64,000 bases of DNA from CAYNNQ01 sp964398785 (lineage in GTDB: Bacteria > Desulfobacterota > Desulfovibrionia > Desulfovibrionales > Desulfonatronovibrionaceae), in the NCBI GenBank assembly GCA_964398785.1, contig CAYNNQ010000003.1:68735-132734 (forward strand), written 5' to 3'. The translations under genes were made by a program, and so were the position numbers. Positions 17,943 to 27,152 of the stretch are shown here, one piece after another (the stretch's first letter is position 1; every line of letters starts with the position of its first letter). A model generated the notes under the pieces. The model saw nothing but the letters and a program-made list of their open reading frames with translations, searched no databases and had not been told where the DNA came from.

Positions 17943-18324
17943 CTTCTTCCTCTCCTGTATTCCAAATCAGTTCCCTGGCCTGAGACCAAAAACCATCCAG
18001 GTTATAAAACTCCCGGGTATCTTCCAGAAAGATATGGACTACTATATCGTTCAAATCAATCAGCACCCAATCTCCTGGACGATAGCCCTCCATTCCCAAG
18101 TATTCCAACTCGTTGTCCTTGAGCACCCGCAGCAGGTGGTCCGCCAGGGTTTGAGCCTGCCGGACATTGTTGGCCGTAGCCAGGACCACCCCCTCAAATA
18201 TACTGGACATCTCCCGGACATCCAAAAGACGGATATTTTTGCCCTTTTTCTGGTGCATCCACTCGCCCAAAAACCGCAACTTGTCATCAACGGCTTTTGG
18301 CGCTATCAATGTATCTTCATTCAT
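17935..18324 (-). CDS. rsfS: Ribosome silencing factor RsfS
   Basis: This 129-residue RsfS/Iojap protein binds ribosomal protein L14 and blocks 30S-50S joining during starvation. The family core is visible: DVREMSSIFEGVVLATANN, then EGYRPGDWVLIDLNDIVVHIF and the following W/F region. The N-terminal helix (about 1-35) is slightly longer than usual. It overlaps gpmI downstream. The divergent 67-bp gap to the gene at 18392 probably holds both promoters. Confidence 0.93.
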   Translation of the reverse strand: MNEDTLIAPKAVDDKLRFLGEWMHQKKGKNIRLLDVREMSSIFEGVVLATANNVRQAQTLADHLLRVLKDNELEYLGMEGYRPGDWVLIDLNDIVVHIFLEDTREFYNLDGFWSQARELIWNTGEEEDE

Positions 18325-18391
18325 TTTTATCCTCCGGAAATGATTGCCAACAAGGTTTAATAAACCTAATAGATTATCAAGCTAAGCGCAA

Positions 18392-18829
18392 ATGACCAAA
18401 TTCTACCCGGCCATACCACGCAACCTCCTGTATTTAACGGCTTCCTTGCTCTGGACTATAGTAGGCCTGTTCCTAATACTCACAGCTGTGGCCTGGCTAT
18501 TTCCCTTTGCCGATCCGGACTCTTGGATACTTGCGGCCGTGGGTATCTTTTTGGGAGTCGCCGGATACCACGGTCCGTTTTCTTCCCTGGCACGCAAAAA
18601 CATCTCCCGCATCCGGGAAAAGCCGCAAAAATCCTGTTTCTTCGGGTTCCAGGCCACTCGGGGATATCTGCTTATAGCCCTTATGATCCCTTTGGGTTTT
18701 GTATTGAAGAATTCTCCCCTCCCACGGGACTATCTGGCCGTGGCATACCTGGCTGTGGGGACCGCCCTTGCCTTGGCGAGCTTCCTCTATTATCCGTATA
18801 TACTCGGAGCCCCAAATGAACATACATGA
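18392..18829 (+). CDS. Four-helix membrane protein of unknown function
   Basis: This 145-residue protein is mostly hydrophobic with four predicted membrane helices (about 12-36, 42-60, 88-104, 112-136). A basic cytoplasmic loop (KNISRIREKPQK) lies between helices 2 and 3. No family is recognised. Its 3' end overlaps the following acyltransferase gene by 14 bp, suggesting a role linked to membrane lipids, but that is context only. The ribosome site is weak. Confidence 0.65.
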   Translation: MTKFYPAIPRNLLYLTASLLWTIVGLFLILTAVAWLFPFADPDSWILAAVGIFLGVAGYHGPFSSLARKNISRIREKPQKSCFFGFQATRGYLLIALMIPLGFVLKNSPLPRDYLAVAYLAVGTALALASFLYYPYILGAPNEHT

Positions 18830-19598
18830 CTACCAGACTCCGGCAAACAAAAAAACATTTCTTGGCCGGGCATTTCCTTCACTCCGGTTTTACCCGGCTC
18901 TTTTAAAGATCGTCTTCCGGGCGGCGGCTCTGGCCAAAAGAGGAGAATACTCCGACCGGGAATGGGTACAAGACAACCACAGGGTGTTATCCATCTTGGA
19001 AAAGGTAGGCTGCCGTTTTGAGGTAGACGGAAGAGAAAACCTAACGGACACTTCCACCCCGCAAGTGTTCGTGGCCAATCATATGAGTACATTGGAAACA
19101 TTCGTTTTGCCCGGCCTGGTCCACCCGGAGCGGCCCATGACATTTGTAATCAAGAAACAACTGGTGGACTTCCCGGTATTCAAGCACATAATGCTCAGCC
19201 GCAGGCCGGTGGTGGTCAGCCGCCATAATCCGAGGGAGGATTTTAAGACAGTCATGCGCGAAGGCCTTGCCCGGCTGCGAGAAGGGATATCCGTGGTGGT
19301 TTTCCCCCAGACCACCCGCTCCTCAAAGTTTGATCCCCAGCAATTCAACTCCCTGGGGATCAAACTGGCCAAGAAGGCGGAAGTTCCCGTTGTCCCCGTA
19401 GCCCTTAAAACAGATGCCTGGAGTAACGGGAGAGTGCTCAAAGACTTCGGCCCCATAAGACCAGAGAGACCCATCCGTTTCGTATTTGCCCCACCCATGC
19501 CGATCACTGGCGGTGGCAAGAAGGAACAGGAAAAATGCCTGGAATTCATAACCCAGCACATGAAAAAGTGGGGGACCCTGGCCGAGGGGATCCGGTAA
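18816..19598 (+). CDS. 1-acyl-sn-glycerol-3-phosphate acyltransferase family protein
   Basis: This 260-residue PlsC-type acyltransferase transfers acyl chains to lysophosphatidate in phospholipid synthesis. The catalytic box reads NHMSTLET, where the usual NHx4D carries Glu in place of Asp. Block III is FPQTTRS, in place of the usual FPEGTRS. These changes are shared by a PlsC-like subgroup, but the acceptor could be something other than lysophosphatidate. Start ATG 18816 overlaps the upstream membrane-protein gene. No membrane helix is evident beyond a short hydrophobic N-terminal stretch. Confidence 0.82.
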   Translation: MNIHDYQTPANKKTFLGRAFPSLRFYPALLKIVFRAAALAKRGEYSDREWVQDNHRVLSILEKVGCRFEVDGRENLTDTSTPQVFVANHMSTLETFVLPGLVHPERPMTFVIKKQLVDFPVFKHIMLSRRPVVVSRHNPREDFKTVMREGLARLREGISVVVFPQTTRSSKFDPQQFNSLGIKLAKKAEVPVVPVALKTDAWSNGRVLKDFGPIRPERPIRFVFAPPMPITGGGKKEQEKCLEFITQHMKKWGTLAEGIR

Positions 19599-19617
19599 TT
19601 ATGGAGGGGACTTTAAA

Positions 19618-19929
19618 ATGATCCGCCGGATAGCAAAACATTCTAAATGGGGTAAAGCAGGTTTTATCCTTTTATCTATAATCTTTTTGAGTTATCCTAA
19701 CTTGTGGGCCAGACAGACAAAGCACTCCTGCACAAAAGACAAAGACTGTCCTCCGGGATATGTATGCCCCAAAAACGAGTGCATAACCGATCCCAAGCGA
19801 GAGGAAACTTGTAATCCGCTTTCCGAAGAAGAAGGCTCCTGCCCGGAGGAAAACACGGCCAAGGACCTGGATTCCATTATCAAATCCAAGGATAAGAAAT
19901 CAAAACACAAGGGGGATTGGGAATTTTGA
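19618..19929 (+). CDS. Small secreted six-cysteine protein
   Basis: This 103-residue protein has a signal peptide (about 1-31). Its mature part has six cysteines: C38, C44, C50, C55 in a tight CTKDKDCPPGYVCPKNEC knot-like motif, then C65 and C75. It has a charged Lys/Asp tail. The motif resembles extracellular disulfide-rich repeats of the CxxDxDCPxGxxC type. It is immediately followed, with a 4-bp TTGA overlap, by a DsbC-like disulfide lipoprotein, so a chaperone-substrate or redox-partner relation is an attractive inference. It is otherwise unknown. Confidence 0.7.
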   Translation: MIRRIAKHSKWGKAGFILLSIIFLSYPNLWARQTKHSCTKDKDCPPGYVCPKNECITDPKREETCNPLSEEEGSCPEENTAKDLDSIIKSKDKKSKHKGDWEF

Positions 19930-20879
19930 CTTGCACAAACCGCAAAACCCGTTTTCCGCGTAAGCTCTGTTATTTTCTTTTTATCGGGACGTGTCTGCTT
20001 CTTTTGAGTTCCTGCGCCGGACACTCTCCGCATTCCTCCGCTTATCTGGATGTATCCGGATTAAAGGCCAACCTGGGGAAAAGGCTCTCGGACCTCTATG
20101 CCGAGACTAAAGAAAAACCCCCGGAAATAAAAATACGACGCACCGCTCCGTGTACTGTAAGCATAGGGAAGGAGCCGGTAAGCCTTTTCGCAGTCAATGT
20201 GCAGTTTATCCATAGAGGAAAGGACACCCCTGTCCGGGAAATGACTCTACTGGTTGACCCCTCCGGGGAACTGGAATTTTCCAAACTAAACAGGATCGCC
20301 ACTGGCAAGAATCTGGCCCAGAATGCACTGGATCTGGCCAACTGGAAGGATATTCCCTCCGGGCAGGGGAATCTGCTCTTTGAGGGAACGGGAGAAAAAG
20401 ATGTGCTCCTGGTCGGAGAGCCTTTCTGCCCTTATTGCCGGATGGCATACAACTACCTGCAAAAAAAGAAAGGGAAAATAAAAAAACTGCGCATGCTCCA
20501 AGCACCACTTGCCTCGCACCCTGGCGCCCAAACCGCGGTCATGGGCCTCTTTTTTGTCTCCGGGTCCTCCAAACATTCTTTTGCCCGGGCAGCGGATTTC
20601 GCCTATAATAAACTGGACACCTCGCAAAAAGAGAAAGGGAAAAAGGCGGTCAGCAGTGTAATCAAGCAATACAAAAAGGCTTTTCCCTCCGTGTTCAAAG
20701 CCGTACCCCAGGGTGGAAAAGGTAAAGAATACCTAAACCGGAAAGTCGGTAGCAAAATGCAAGAGCAATTAAAGGCCTCCAAAAGACTTGCTGTAAGCGC
20801 TACACCAACCATTTTCATAGACGGTATCCCCGTAAAAGGCTTCTCTCCGGAAAGAATCGAAAGCTTGCTCCGGGAATGA
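19926..20879 (+). CDS. DsbC/DsbG-like thiol-disulfide lipoprotein
   Basis: From TTG 19926 (overlapping the upstream TGA as TTGA, with AAGGGGG 10 bp before) the protein has 317 residues. It has a lipoprotein signal (lipobox LSSC, about residue 30), a N-terminal domain that may act like the DsbC dimerisation arm, and a thioredoxin domain with active site CPYC (168-171) and the cis-Pro loop ATPTIFIDG near 295. It is probably a periplasmic disulfide isomerase or reductase tethered to a membrane. An upstream TTG at 19917 is too close to the ribosome site. Confidence 0.8.
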   Translation: MTCTNRKTRFPRKLCYFLFIGTCLLLLSSCAGHSPHSSAYLDVSGLKANLGKRLSDLYAETKEKPPEIKIRRTAPCTVSIGKEPVSLFAVNVQFIHRGKDTPVREMTLLVDPSGELEFSKLNRIATGKNLAQNALDLANWKDIPSGQGNLLFEGTGEKDVLLVGEPFCPYCRMAYNYLQKKKGKIKKLRMLQAPLASHPGAQTAVMGLFFVSGSSKHSFARAADFAYNKLDTSQKEKGKKAVSSVIKQYKKAFPSVFKAVPQGGKGKEYLNRKVGSKMQEQLKASKRLAVSATPTIFIDGIPVKGFSPERIESLLRE

Positions 20880-20911
20880 TCCCTATACTAAAAAAAACAG
20901 CCTGTAGACTT

Positions 20912-21096
20912 GTTCTTATCCGGAGATTCAAAAATTTCCGGGTTTAGAAATATCACGTTTCCAATTCGGAAATAGGATTTTTTCCAGTTTAACAAGGAAA
21001 TTAGGTAATTATGAGCGAGCGTATCCTAATGCGTGATCGAATAATTACGAAAATTTACGCCGTTAAAACGGAAAAAGGCCATTTCCGGATGGAAAC
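20912..21096 (+). repeat. Family A MITE-like element, copy A3
   Basis: This full-length 185-bp A element runs from GTTCTTATCCGGAG to CCGGATGGAAAC. It is flanked by TAGACT at 20905-20910 and 21097-21102, with one further mismatched base. Its right end lies 9 bp before the Shine-Dalgarno sequence of the LOG-domain gene, so it forms the 5' untranslated region or promoter region of that gene. Confidence 0.85.
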
Positions 21097-21117
21097 TAGA
21101 CTAGAAAGGAGGGTGCC

Positions 21118-23388
21118 ATCGGCAAGACAAAATCTCCTCCGGTAGTCACGGAAGACGGGAAGCTTTTCCGAACCGGAGAGGTGCATTACAATCGCGAGAT
21201 GGGATCTCCCCAGATCCCGGGAACTTTGCTCTTCAAAAACGCCAGCGACGGCTTGCGCGGCCTTATGCGCGATCTGCAGGAACAGGCTCGGCAGGACGAA
21301 TCCCAATTGGAGGATTACTGCCAGATAAGCGGGCGGAGCGGGCATTCCCGCATCGGAATAGACATCCGCATCCCGGAGAAGGAAGTGGAGATTTCCGATC
21401 GCGAACGGTCCGTGGCCATGCCGGTGAACGTAGTGGCCCTGAACAGTGACCTGGCAGGTTCCTTATCCGAATTACAGAAAATAGTCCAAGACACCCCCGT
21501 GGATTTCGGGAGGCTGTTCATCCCCATGTCACCTCCTCTATCCCGGGAAGAAGTGCATAACGCGCTACGTGAAGGCAGGCTACTCCTACCTGCCAAGCAT
21601 GAAATATTACCGGACGGGACAATCGAGCTCCCGTTGGATGACATTCGTTACGTGCTTTCCCGGAGGCTGGCACTTGTGGGAAGCAATTTTGCGGAAATGA
21701 TAGTCCGCGGCAAGCACGGACTGAATCTATTCCAGAACATTTCTCCCTCCGGTCTCCCGGCGATCCTTGATAGCCGCGAATTTCTGGTCAGCGCCATCCG
21801 CATTTCCCTGGGGCCATTTACCGCATTTATCCAGCGGGACATGAACCTGCCGGGGACATTCCATCTGGCTTCCCGGCTGCTGGATGGAATCAAGACCACA
21901 GGCATGACCGTACCCAGGCATGTAGAAATATACAACCAATCCGATGAGCCCATACCCTTAAACGACTTGCGGGTACGCATCCGGCTATATCCAGCGGAGA
22001 CAAACGTAGCGGAAATAGCCGATCGCATACTGCTTCCAGGCAGATCCACGAAAATCCTGGATCGGGGTGTGGATTTCGCCGAACTTTCCAACATTTTCGA
22101 GCCCAGTACGGTAGGCAGTCTCTGCGATGAAATAACCCCTTCCCCGCAGAGCGGGGGATATTACGCCCGCATCTTTATGTCGGACAAGATCATAAATATC
22201 CCCTGGGAAGAGGCCGCTGGCAAATGGATACCGGAATTCCAATGGCGGCTGGTCTACGAGGCCGCAAGGGGTAACCTGGTGGAAGGTATTCTGGCCGAGG
22301 AGGAGATCCCGGGAAGATTCCGGATGTTTATGAACGATTTGGCCTATGTGGGAGGAGAGCAGAACCTGTCCAAGATATTTGTCGCCGACTCCCTGCCCCC
22401 GGTAGACACCCTGCGTGTCCTGAAGAGGAACGGTATCGGGGTGATTCTGGCCCGGAGTCTTTCCAACAGGGAGAAAAATCCCTCCGCGCCAGCCGGATAC
22501 TACCTGGATCAGAGCATCTATGAGGAGCTGAGCACTCTGGAGAGGGAGGGAATGCGTTTTTATCTCGATTTAAAGGAAAACGGACGTCATCATGTCCGGG
22601 AATTCTATAAAGGCTTCTGGGTGACTGCCAAGGGCAAAGAAGGACTGGACAAATGCCATACCACTATTTCCGTATTCGGTTCGGTCACCGAGGACCTCCA
22701 GGACATGCTTTTGGACCAGTTCACCGACTTTCTCTCCCGCCTGCAGGAGGACACCAGGCTCAAGGACAGTTTTGCCATTGCCCACGGCAGTGGGCCCGGC
22801 GTAATGAAAGCCGTGGACGACGCAGCCAGGAAACTGGGAATTATGCGTATCGGAGTGGGCATTGACGGGGAAAAGATTGAACAGACGTCCAATCTCAATC
22901 CGGACGCCCTGGCCATGTTCATCAGCCTGGCCCTGAACACTCGCCAGGACATCCTGGACCGGCGTTCCCTGTTCAAAATATTCAACATCGGAGGATTCGG
23001 AACCAGTTATGAAATCAACATGGCCCTCACCTTCATGAAAATAGGCCATTGCCTGCCCGCTCCGTACATCTTCGTGGACCCCTTTGGACTCGGTCCGGAA
23101 AAAAAGCATCTCTGGGCCCAGAGCATAGAACAATTTCGGACTCTGACCTCTCCCAGCTCCAACGGGAAAACAACCATTCCTCCCCTGGGACCGGCCTGGG
23201 TGCACCGTTGCTGCCACCTGGTCAGTTCCTACTCCGAAGGCTTTGAAATAATCAGCAATTTCATTGACTCTCCCCTGGACTATTGGAAAAAGGCGGATAT
23301 TGATTTAAGCAAGGTCCGAAGAGCCCGGGACAGTCTAGACGAGGCCGGTGTCCCTATCCCCCCCTACATCGAAAAAGCACTTGCTTAA
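21118..23388 (+). CDS. Large protein with C-terminal LOG/lysine-decarboxylase-like Rossmann domain, apparent ATC start
   Basis: From ATC 21118 the protein is 756 residues; from the first conventional codon, GTG 21181, it is 735. The C-terminal 250 residues hold a LOG-type Rossmann domain: ISVFGSV, AHGSGPGVMKAVDDAA, and FNIGGFGTSYEINMAL, which corresponds to the PGGxGTxxE motif with Ile for Pro. LOG proteins cleave cytokinin-type nucleotides or AMP. The N-terminal about 480 residues are unrecognised. The start codon is argued by a strong AAAGGAGGG (21105-21113) placed 4 bp before ATC, whereas GTG 21181 has GGAGAG abutting it. Repeat A3 lies immediately upstream. Confidence 0.75.
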   Translation: MGKTKSPPVVTEDGKLFRTGEVHYNREMGSPQIPGTLLFKNASDGLRGLMRDLQEQARQDESQLEDYCQISGRSGHSRIGIDIRIPEKEVEISDRERSVAMPVNVVALNSDLAGSLSELQKIVQDTPVDFGRLFIPMSPPLSREEVHNALREGRLLLPAKHEILPDGTIELPLDDIRYVLSRRLALVGSNFAEMIVRGKHGLNLFQNISPSGLPAILDSREFLVSAIRISLGPFTAFIQRDMNLPGTFHLASRLLDGIKTTGMTVPRHVEIYNQSDEPIPLNDLRVRIRLYPAETNVAEIADRILLPGRSTKILDRGVDFAELSNIFEPSTVGSLCDEITPSPQSGGYYARIFMSDKIINIPWEEAAGKWIPEFQWRLVYEAARGNLVEGILAEEEIPGRFRMFMNDLAYVGGEQNLSKIFVADSLPPVDTLRVLKRNGIGVILARSLSNREKNPSAPAGYYLDQSIYEELSTLEREGMRFYLDLKENGRHHVREFYKGFWVTAKGKEGLDKCHTTISVFGSVTEDLQDMLLDQFTDFLSRLQEDTRLKDSFAIAHGSGPGVMKAVDDAARKLGIMRIGVGIDGEKIEQTSNLNPDALAMFISLALNTRQDILDRRSLFKIFNIGGFGTSYEINMALTFMKIGHCLPAPYIFVDPFGLGPEKKHLWAQSIEQFRTLTSPSSNGKTTIPPLGPAWVHRCCHLVSSYSEGFEIISNFIDSPLDYWKKADIDLSKVRRARDSLDEAGVPIPPYIEKALA

Positions 23389-23581
23389 TTCAACTCATTG
23401 TTTCCAGCCATTTCCCAACGGAGCAGAGTTTTTTACCAATTCGGAGCATTCCCGAAAAGCGAATCCGATGTTTTCCTTTCTACTACCACACCACCGACCG
23501 CTTATCCTCTGTTAGTGACCGCTGGTCAAAATATGATTTTATTGTCTAATTAATCATGTACTTTTGGATTTAAATAAATCC

Positions 23582-23886
23582 GGGTCCTCGATGTTTGATG
23601 TGGATTTTCTCCGCCTGAACTTTATTTGCTGCCAAACTTCCGGCCCGGTGTTTTCTTGGTCCCGCCAAAGGGGGATGCTTGCCCCCTCCGGACTCTTGTT
23701 TTTGGGGGGAGAAAAAGTTTTACTGCATTCAAGTTGGGAATCTTGCCATTCGGCATTCAGAGTCGTTTGCCGGTCCGGTTTCCCCTTTTTGGCGGGGCCA
23801 AGAAAACGCGCGAGCCTATCGTTAAAAGCATGCAAAAAGATCAGGTGGAAATAATATAAAAAATCCACACGCTGTGTCGGAGAGCC
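23582..23886 (+). repeat. Family B MITE-like element, copy B2 (long interior)
   Basis: This 305-bp element runs from GGGTCCTCGATGTTTGATG (L end) to ACGCTGTGTCGGAGAGCC (R end). Its halves form a long imperfect inverted repeat: both carry CTCCGCCTGA-type arms and GGTCCCGCC/GGCGGGGCC cores. Flanks are ATAAATCC (23574-23581) and AAAAATCC (23887-23894), 7 of 8 matching. TATAAA at 23855-23860 could be a -10 element for the chemoreceptor gene, which starts 21 bp after the element. Confidence 0.8.
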
Positions 23887-23906
23887 AAAAATCCAAGGAG
23901 GTTTCC

Positions 23907-26222
23907 ATGCGCAAATCACCCTCCACCCAAATAGGCGCCTTTGATCCGGCAAATACCGCGGACGCCAAAAAAAGCCATTCAGTAATCTTTAAAATAATCC
24001 TGGTGGTCGTTTCCGGACTGATCCTGGAGGGTCTGTTGCTTTTGGGGTATATAGACCTTGATCTCAAGGACTTCTCGGACAAACAGGCCCGGGAGAATAA
24101 AGAATTCGTATATCAACTGAAAAAAAAGAGCCTCCGGGACAAGGTCCAGCTGGCCTATAGCGTGGTTGAGCGCTATTACAGGAATTCCCAGGATGTGGAG
24201 GCCTTAAAGGAAGCCAAGGCCGAACACCTTAAAGAAATAATCGACTCAGTGGCCAGTCAAATTTCCGGGACTTACAACAGGCTAAAAGGGGACGTGCCCA
24301 AAGAAAAACTCCGCTCCCGGCTGAAGAAAATGATTAAAGAGGCCCGCTACGACGACGGCAACTATATCTGGATCCAGAACACGGAAGGATATATGGTCAT
24401 GCACCCCATAAAATCCGAGCTAAACGGCGAATACCTGATGGATTTCCAGGATCCGGAAGGGACCAGGCTGTTCAAAAATATGGACGAAATCGCCGAGGAA
24501 AAAGGCGGGGGCATGGTTTCCTATATGTGGGAAAAGCCGGGTGCGGACGAGCCCACACCCAAGGTATCCTACGTCAAGCTTATTCCTGAGCTGAACTGGA
24601 TAATAGGCACAGGTTCCTGGATTGAGGACATAACCGCGGAACTAAAGCAAAAAGCCCTGCGCGAAGTTGGAGAAATGCGCCTTTCCGACGGCAACTATTT
24701 CTGGGTCAACGACCTAGAACCCAGAATGGTCATGCACCCCATAAAGCCCGAACTGAACGGGAAAGATCTAAGCGGATACGAAGACGCCGAGGGCAAAAAG
24801 CTATTCGTGGAGATGGCCCAAAAGGCGCGCAAGAAAGGGCAAGGCTTTGTCCAGTATTACTGGTCCAAACCGGATAAGAGCGGGGACTACCCCAAACTTT
24901 CATATGTCAAGCTCTTTGAGCCCTGGGATTGGGTAATCGGCATGGGCGTATACATGGACACGGTAAACGCCAGAATCGAGAAGAGTCACAATCGCTTTAC
25001 CAGTTCCCTGGACAACCTGATCGAAAACGGAGCGATCTTCGGGGGGCTGATCATACTCGCGGTAGTAGCCCTTTTGGTCTGGTATATCCGCCGCGGACTC
25101 AACCGGCCCATGCAGGCCCTGGTCACCTATTCCGAAAAAGTGGCCGAGGGTGATCTAAAAGCGGAGATCCACGGCAAATTCAAGGGTGAGCTATATATAC
25201 TCAAACAAGCCATTCAGACCATGGTGGAAAGCCTGAATGATAAAATGGCCGAGGCCAACAACAAGAGCCGCGAGGCTAACGAAGAAACGGAAAAGGCGCG
25301 GCAGGCCCAACTCGAGGCCGAGGAAGCCCGAAAAAAGGCGGAACAGGCCAAGCGCGAGGGAATGCTCAAGGCGGCCGAAGACCTCGAGGGCATCGTAAAC
25401 AGACTGTCTTCCTCCTCCGAGGAACTATCCACTCAGGCAGAGGAGATAAACGAGAGCACTACCACCCAGCAAAAGCGGGTGAACGAGACTGCCACGGCCA
25501 TGGAAGAGATGAACAATACCGTGCTGGAGGTGGCCAAAAACGCCTCCTCCTCGGCGGAAAACGCGGAGAATACCAGACAGCAGGCTTCGCAAGGCTCGGA
25601 GATTGTCAACCAGTCCATTGAAAGCATAAACGAAGTCAGCCGCATGGCCGGAGAACTGACCCAGAACATGAACGATCTGGACTCCCAGGCCAACTCCATC
25701 GGGAAAATAATGAACACCATAAACGACATAGCGGATCAGACCAACCTGCTCGCACTCAACGCGGCCATTGAGGCCGCCAGGGCCGGAGAGGCGGGGCGCG
25801 GCTTCGCAGTAGTCGCCGATGAAGTGCGCAAGCTAGCGGAAAAAACCATGTCCGCGACCAAGGAGGTGGAGACCTCCATTCAGTCCATTCAAAACTCTGC
25901 TCAGGTTAACACCCAAAGCGTATCCCAGGCGGTCCAGGCGGTGGAGAAGGCCTCGGAGCAGGCCCGCAAGTCCGGAGAAGCCCTGGATTCAATAGTGGAA
26001 CTGGCCAACAGCACTTCCGAACAGGTCAGTTCCATAGCCACGGCCTCCGAAGAGCAGTCCTCGGCCAGTGAGGAAATCAACCGCGCCCTGGAGGAAATCA
26101 ACAACATAGCCTCCAGGACAGCGGACGGCATGGCTGAATCGGTTAAGGCCATCCAGGATCTGAGTGAGCAGGCCGCCGAACTGCAAAAACTGATCTCCAA
26201 CATGCAGGAGGAAAATGAATAG
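23907..26222 (+). CDS. Methyl-accepting chemotaxis protein with two Cache modules
   Basis: This 771-residue chemoreceptor has TM1 (about 28-50) and a periplasmic double Cache region (about 70-345). The same module occurs twice, as shown by paired motifs DGNYIWIQNTEGYMVMHPIK and DGNYFWVNDLEPRMVMHPIK. TM2 (about 375-398), HAMP and a coiled-coil signalling domain follow, with the tip GEAGRGFAVVADEVRKLAE. It relays ligand binding to CheA/CheW. No CheW-like pentapeptide or PAS is seen. Start ATG 23907 has AAGGAGG. The ligand is probably a small organic acid, as for many such Cache domains; that is inference. Confidence 0.93.
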   Translation: MRKSPSTQIGAFDPANTADAKKSHSVIFKIILVVVSGLILEGLLLLGYIDLDLKDFSDKQARENKEFVYQLKKKSLRDKVQLAYSVVERYYRNSQDVEALKEAKAEHLKEIIDSVASQISGTYNRLKGDVPKEKLRSRLKKMIKEARYDDGNYIWIQNTEGYMVMHPIKSELNGEYLMDFQDPEGTRLFKNMDEIAEEKGGGMVSYMWEKPGADEPTPKVSYVKLIPELNWIIGTGSWIEDITAELKQKALREVGEMRLSDGNYFWVNDLEPRMVMHPIKPELNGKDLSGYEDAEGKKLFVEMAQKARKKGQGFVQYYWSKPDKSGDYPKLSYVKLFEPWDWVIGMGVYMDTVNARIEKSHNRFTSSLDNLIENGAIFGGLIILAVVALLVWYIRRGLNRPMQALVTYSEKVAEGDLKAEIHGKFKGELYILKQAIQTMVESLNDKMAEANNKSREANEETEKARQAQLEAEEARKKAEQAKREGMLKAAEDLEGIVNRLSSSSEELSTQAEEINESTTTQQKRVNETATAMEEMNNTVLEVAKNASSSAENAENTRQQASQGSEIVNQSIESINEVSRMAGELTQNMNDLDSQANSIGKIMNTINDIADQTNLLALNAAIEAARAGEAGRGFAVVADEVRKLAEKTMSATKEVETSIQSIQNSAQVNTQSVSQAVQAVEKASEQARKSGEALDSIVELANSTSEQVSSIATASEEQSSASEEINRALEEINNIASRTADGMAESVKAIQDLSEQAAELQKLISNMQEENE

Positions 26223-26230
26223 CCTGATTT

Positions 26231-26932
26231 TTACCAACCTGTATTTCCCCATGCCCGGCAGGCGTTAAGGACAAAATCGCGGACTTTTTTCCTGTCCTTG
26301 CGCCCCCGGGTATCTTCCAGGCCGGTATGGGCATCCACCCCTGCCGGCCTGACTTTTTGAATTGCTGCACCGACATTTTCCGCATTCAGCCCCCCGGCCA
26401 GGACAACCGGCCGATTTAAACTTCGGATCAAGGATCTGCTTATTTCCCAGTCATGATTTTTTCCGGTAGCCCCGCACCCCCCGGTCAAGGGGTCAAAGGT
26501 ATCTGTTATGAACAAATCGCAATACAGGGCAAATGCTTCGGCCTGTGCTTTTAATTCGGCCGGGTCGTATTTACCCACCACCAAACTCTTCATGATATGC
26601 AGCTCCGGATTCAATCGCCGCAGACGAGCAGTCTCTGCCAAGGAAATATCCCCGTGCAACTGCACCCACTCCGCATGCATATAGGAGCAAAGTTCATATA
26701 TCTCCCCGCCCCCGGCCAGATAAGTAATCACCACTCCGGATAGACCACCGGGCAAATTAATGAACACGTCCCTCGCCTCTTCCGGGCTCAGATCCTCTTC
26801 CCGCACCCCGGGCCCGATTGGCAGCCCCACATGGGTAACTCCGGAGTCGGCGAGCAAATTGACCTCCTGCATGTCCTTAACCCCGGCCACCTGGATCATA
26901 CCGTTCACCACTTTGCTCCTTGCCTGATTCAA
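26231..26932 (-). CDS. TrpF-like TIM-barrel protein lacking the catalytic cysteine
   Basis: This 233-residue protein aligns along its whole length with phosphoribosylanthranilate isomerase. LAGGLNAENVGAAIQKVRP and VDAHTGLE match the TrpF phosphate-binding C-terminus, and ITDT matches the general-acid Asp segment. The N-terminal KICG motif carrying the catalytic Cys is replaced by IQVAG, with Ala at the Cys position. It has no trp neighbours. It may therefore catalyse a different reaction or be inactive as an isomerase. The start is TTG 26932 with GGAGG. It is convergent with the chemoreceptor gene (8-bp gap). Confidence 0.78.
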   Translation of the reverse strand: MNQARSKVVNGMIQVAGVKDMQEVNLLADSGVTHVGLPIGPGVREEDLSPEEARDVFINLPGGLSGVVITYLAGGGEIYELCSYMHAEWVQLHGDISLAETARLRRLNPELHIMKSLVVGKYDPAELKAQAEAFALYCDLFITDTFDPLTGGCGATGKNHDWEISRSLIRSLNRPVVLAGGLNAENVGAAIQKVRPAGVDAHTGLEDTRGRKDRKKVRDFVLNACRAWGNTGW

Positions 26933-27099
26933 TTGACCTCCTCTCCGCAGATGTTGGTGATTTACAAAAACATCCTGGCAAGATAAAGTACTTGCAATCT
27001 GGATACAAGAGTTTACTGTAAAGACAGATTTTAAAACAAACGTTTTTTAATCCGACTTTCGGAAAAAGGAATATGGTCCGTTATTTATAGCGGAAATCC

Positions 27100-27114
27100 A
27101 TGGGACGTACCCAT
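27100..27114. promoter_or_regulatory. Inverted repeat, possible operator
   Basis: ATGGG-ACGTA-CCCAT forms a 15-bp dyad 39 bp upstream of the start at 27153. It may be a protein-binding site; nothing else supports this. Confidence 0.25.
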
Positions 27115-27152
27115 AACTCCATTTTTAAAACTGGGAAAAAGGCGGTAGAGGC

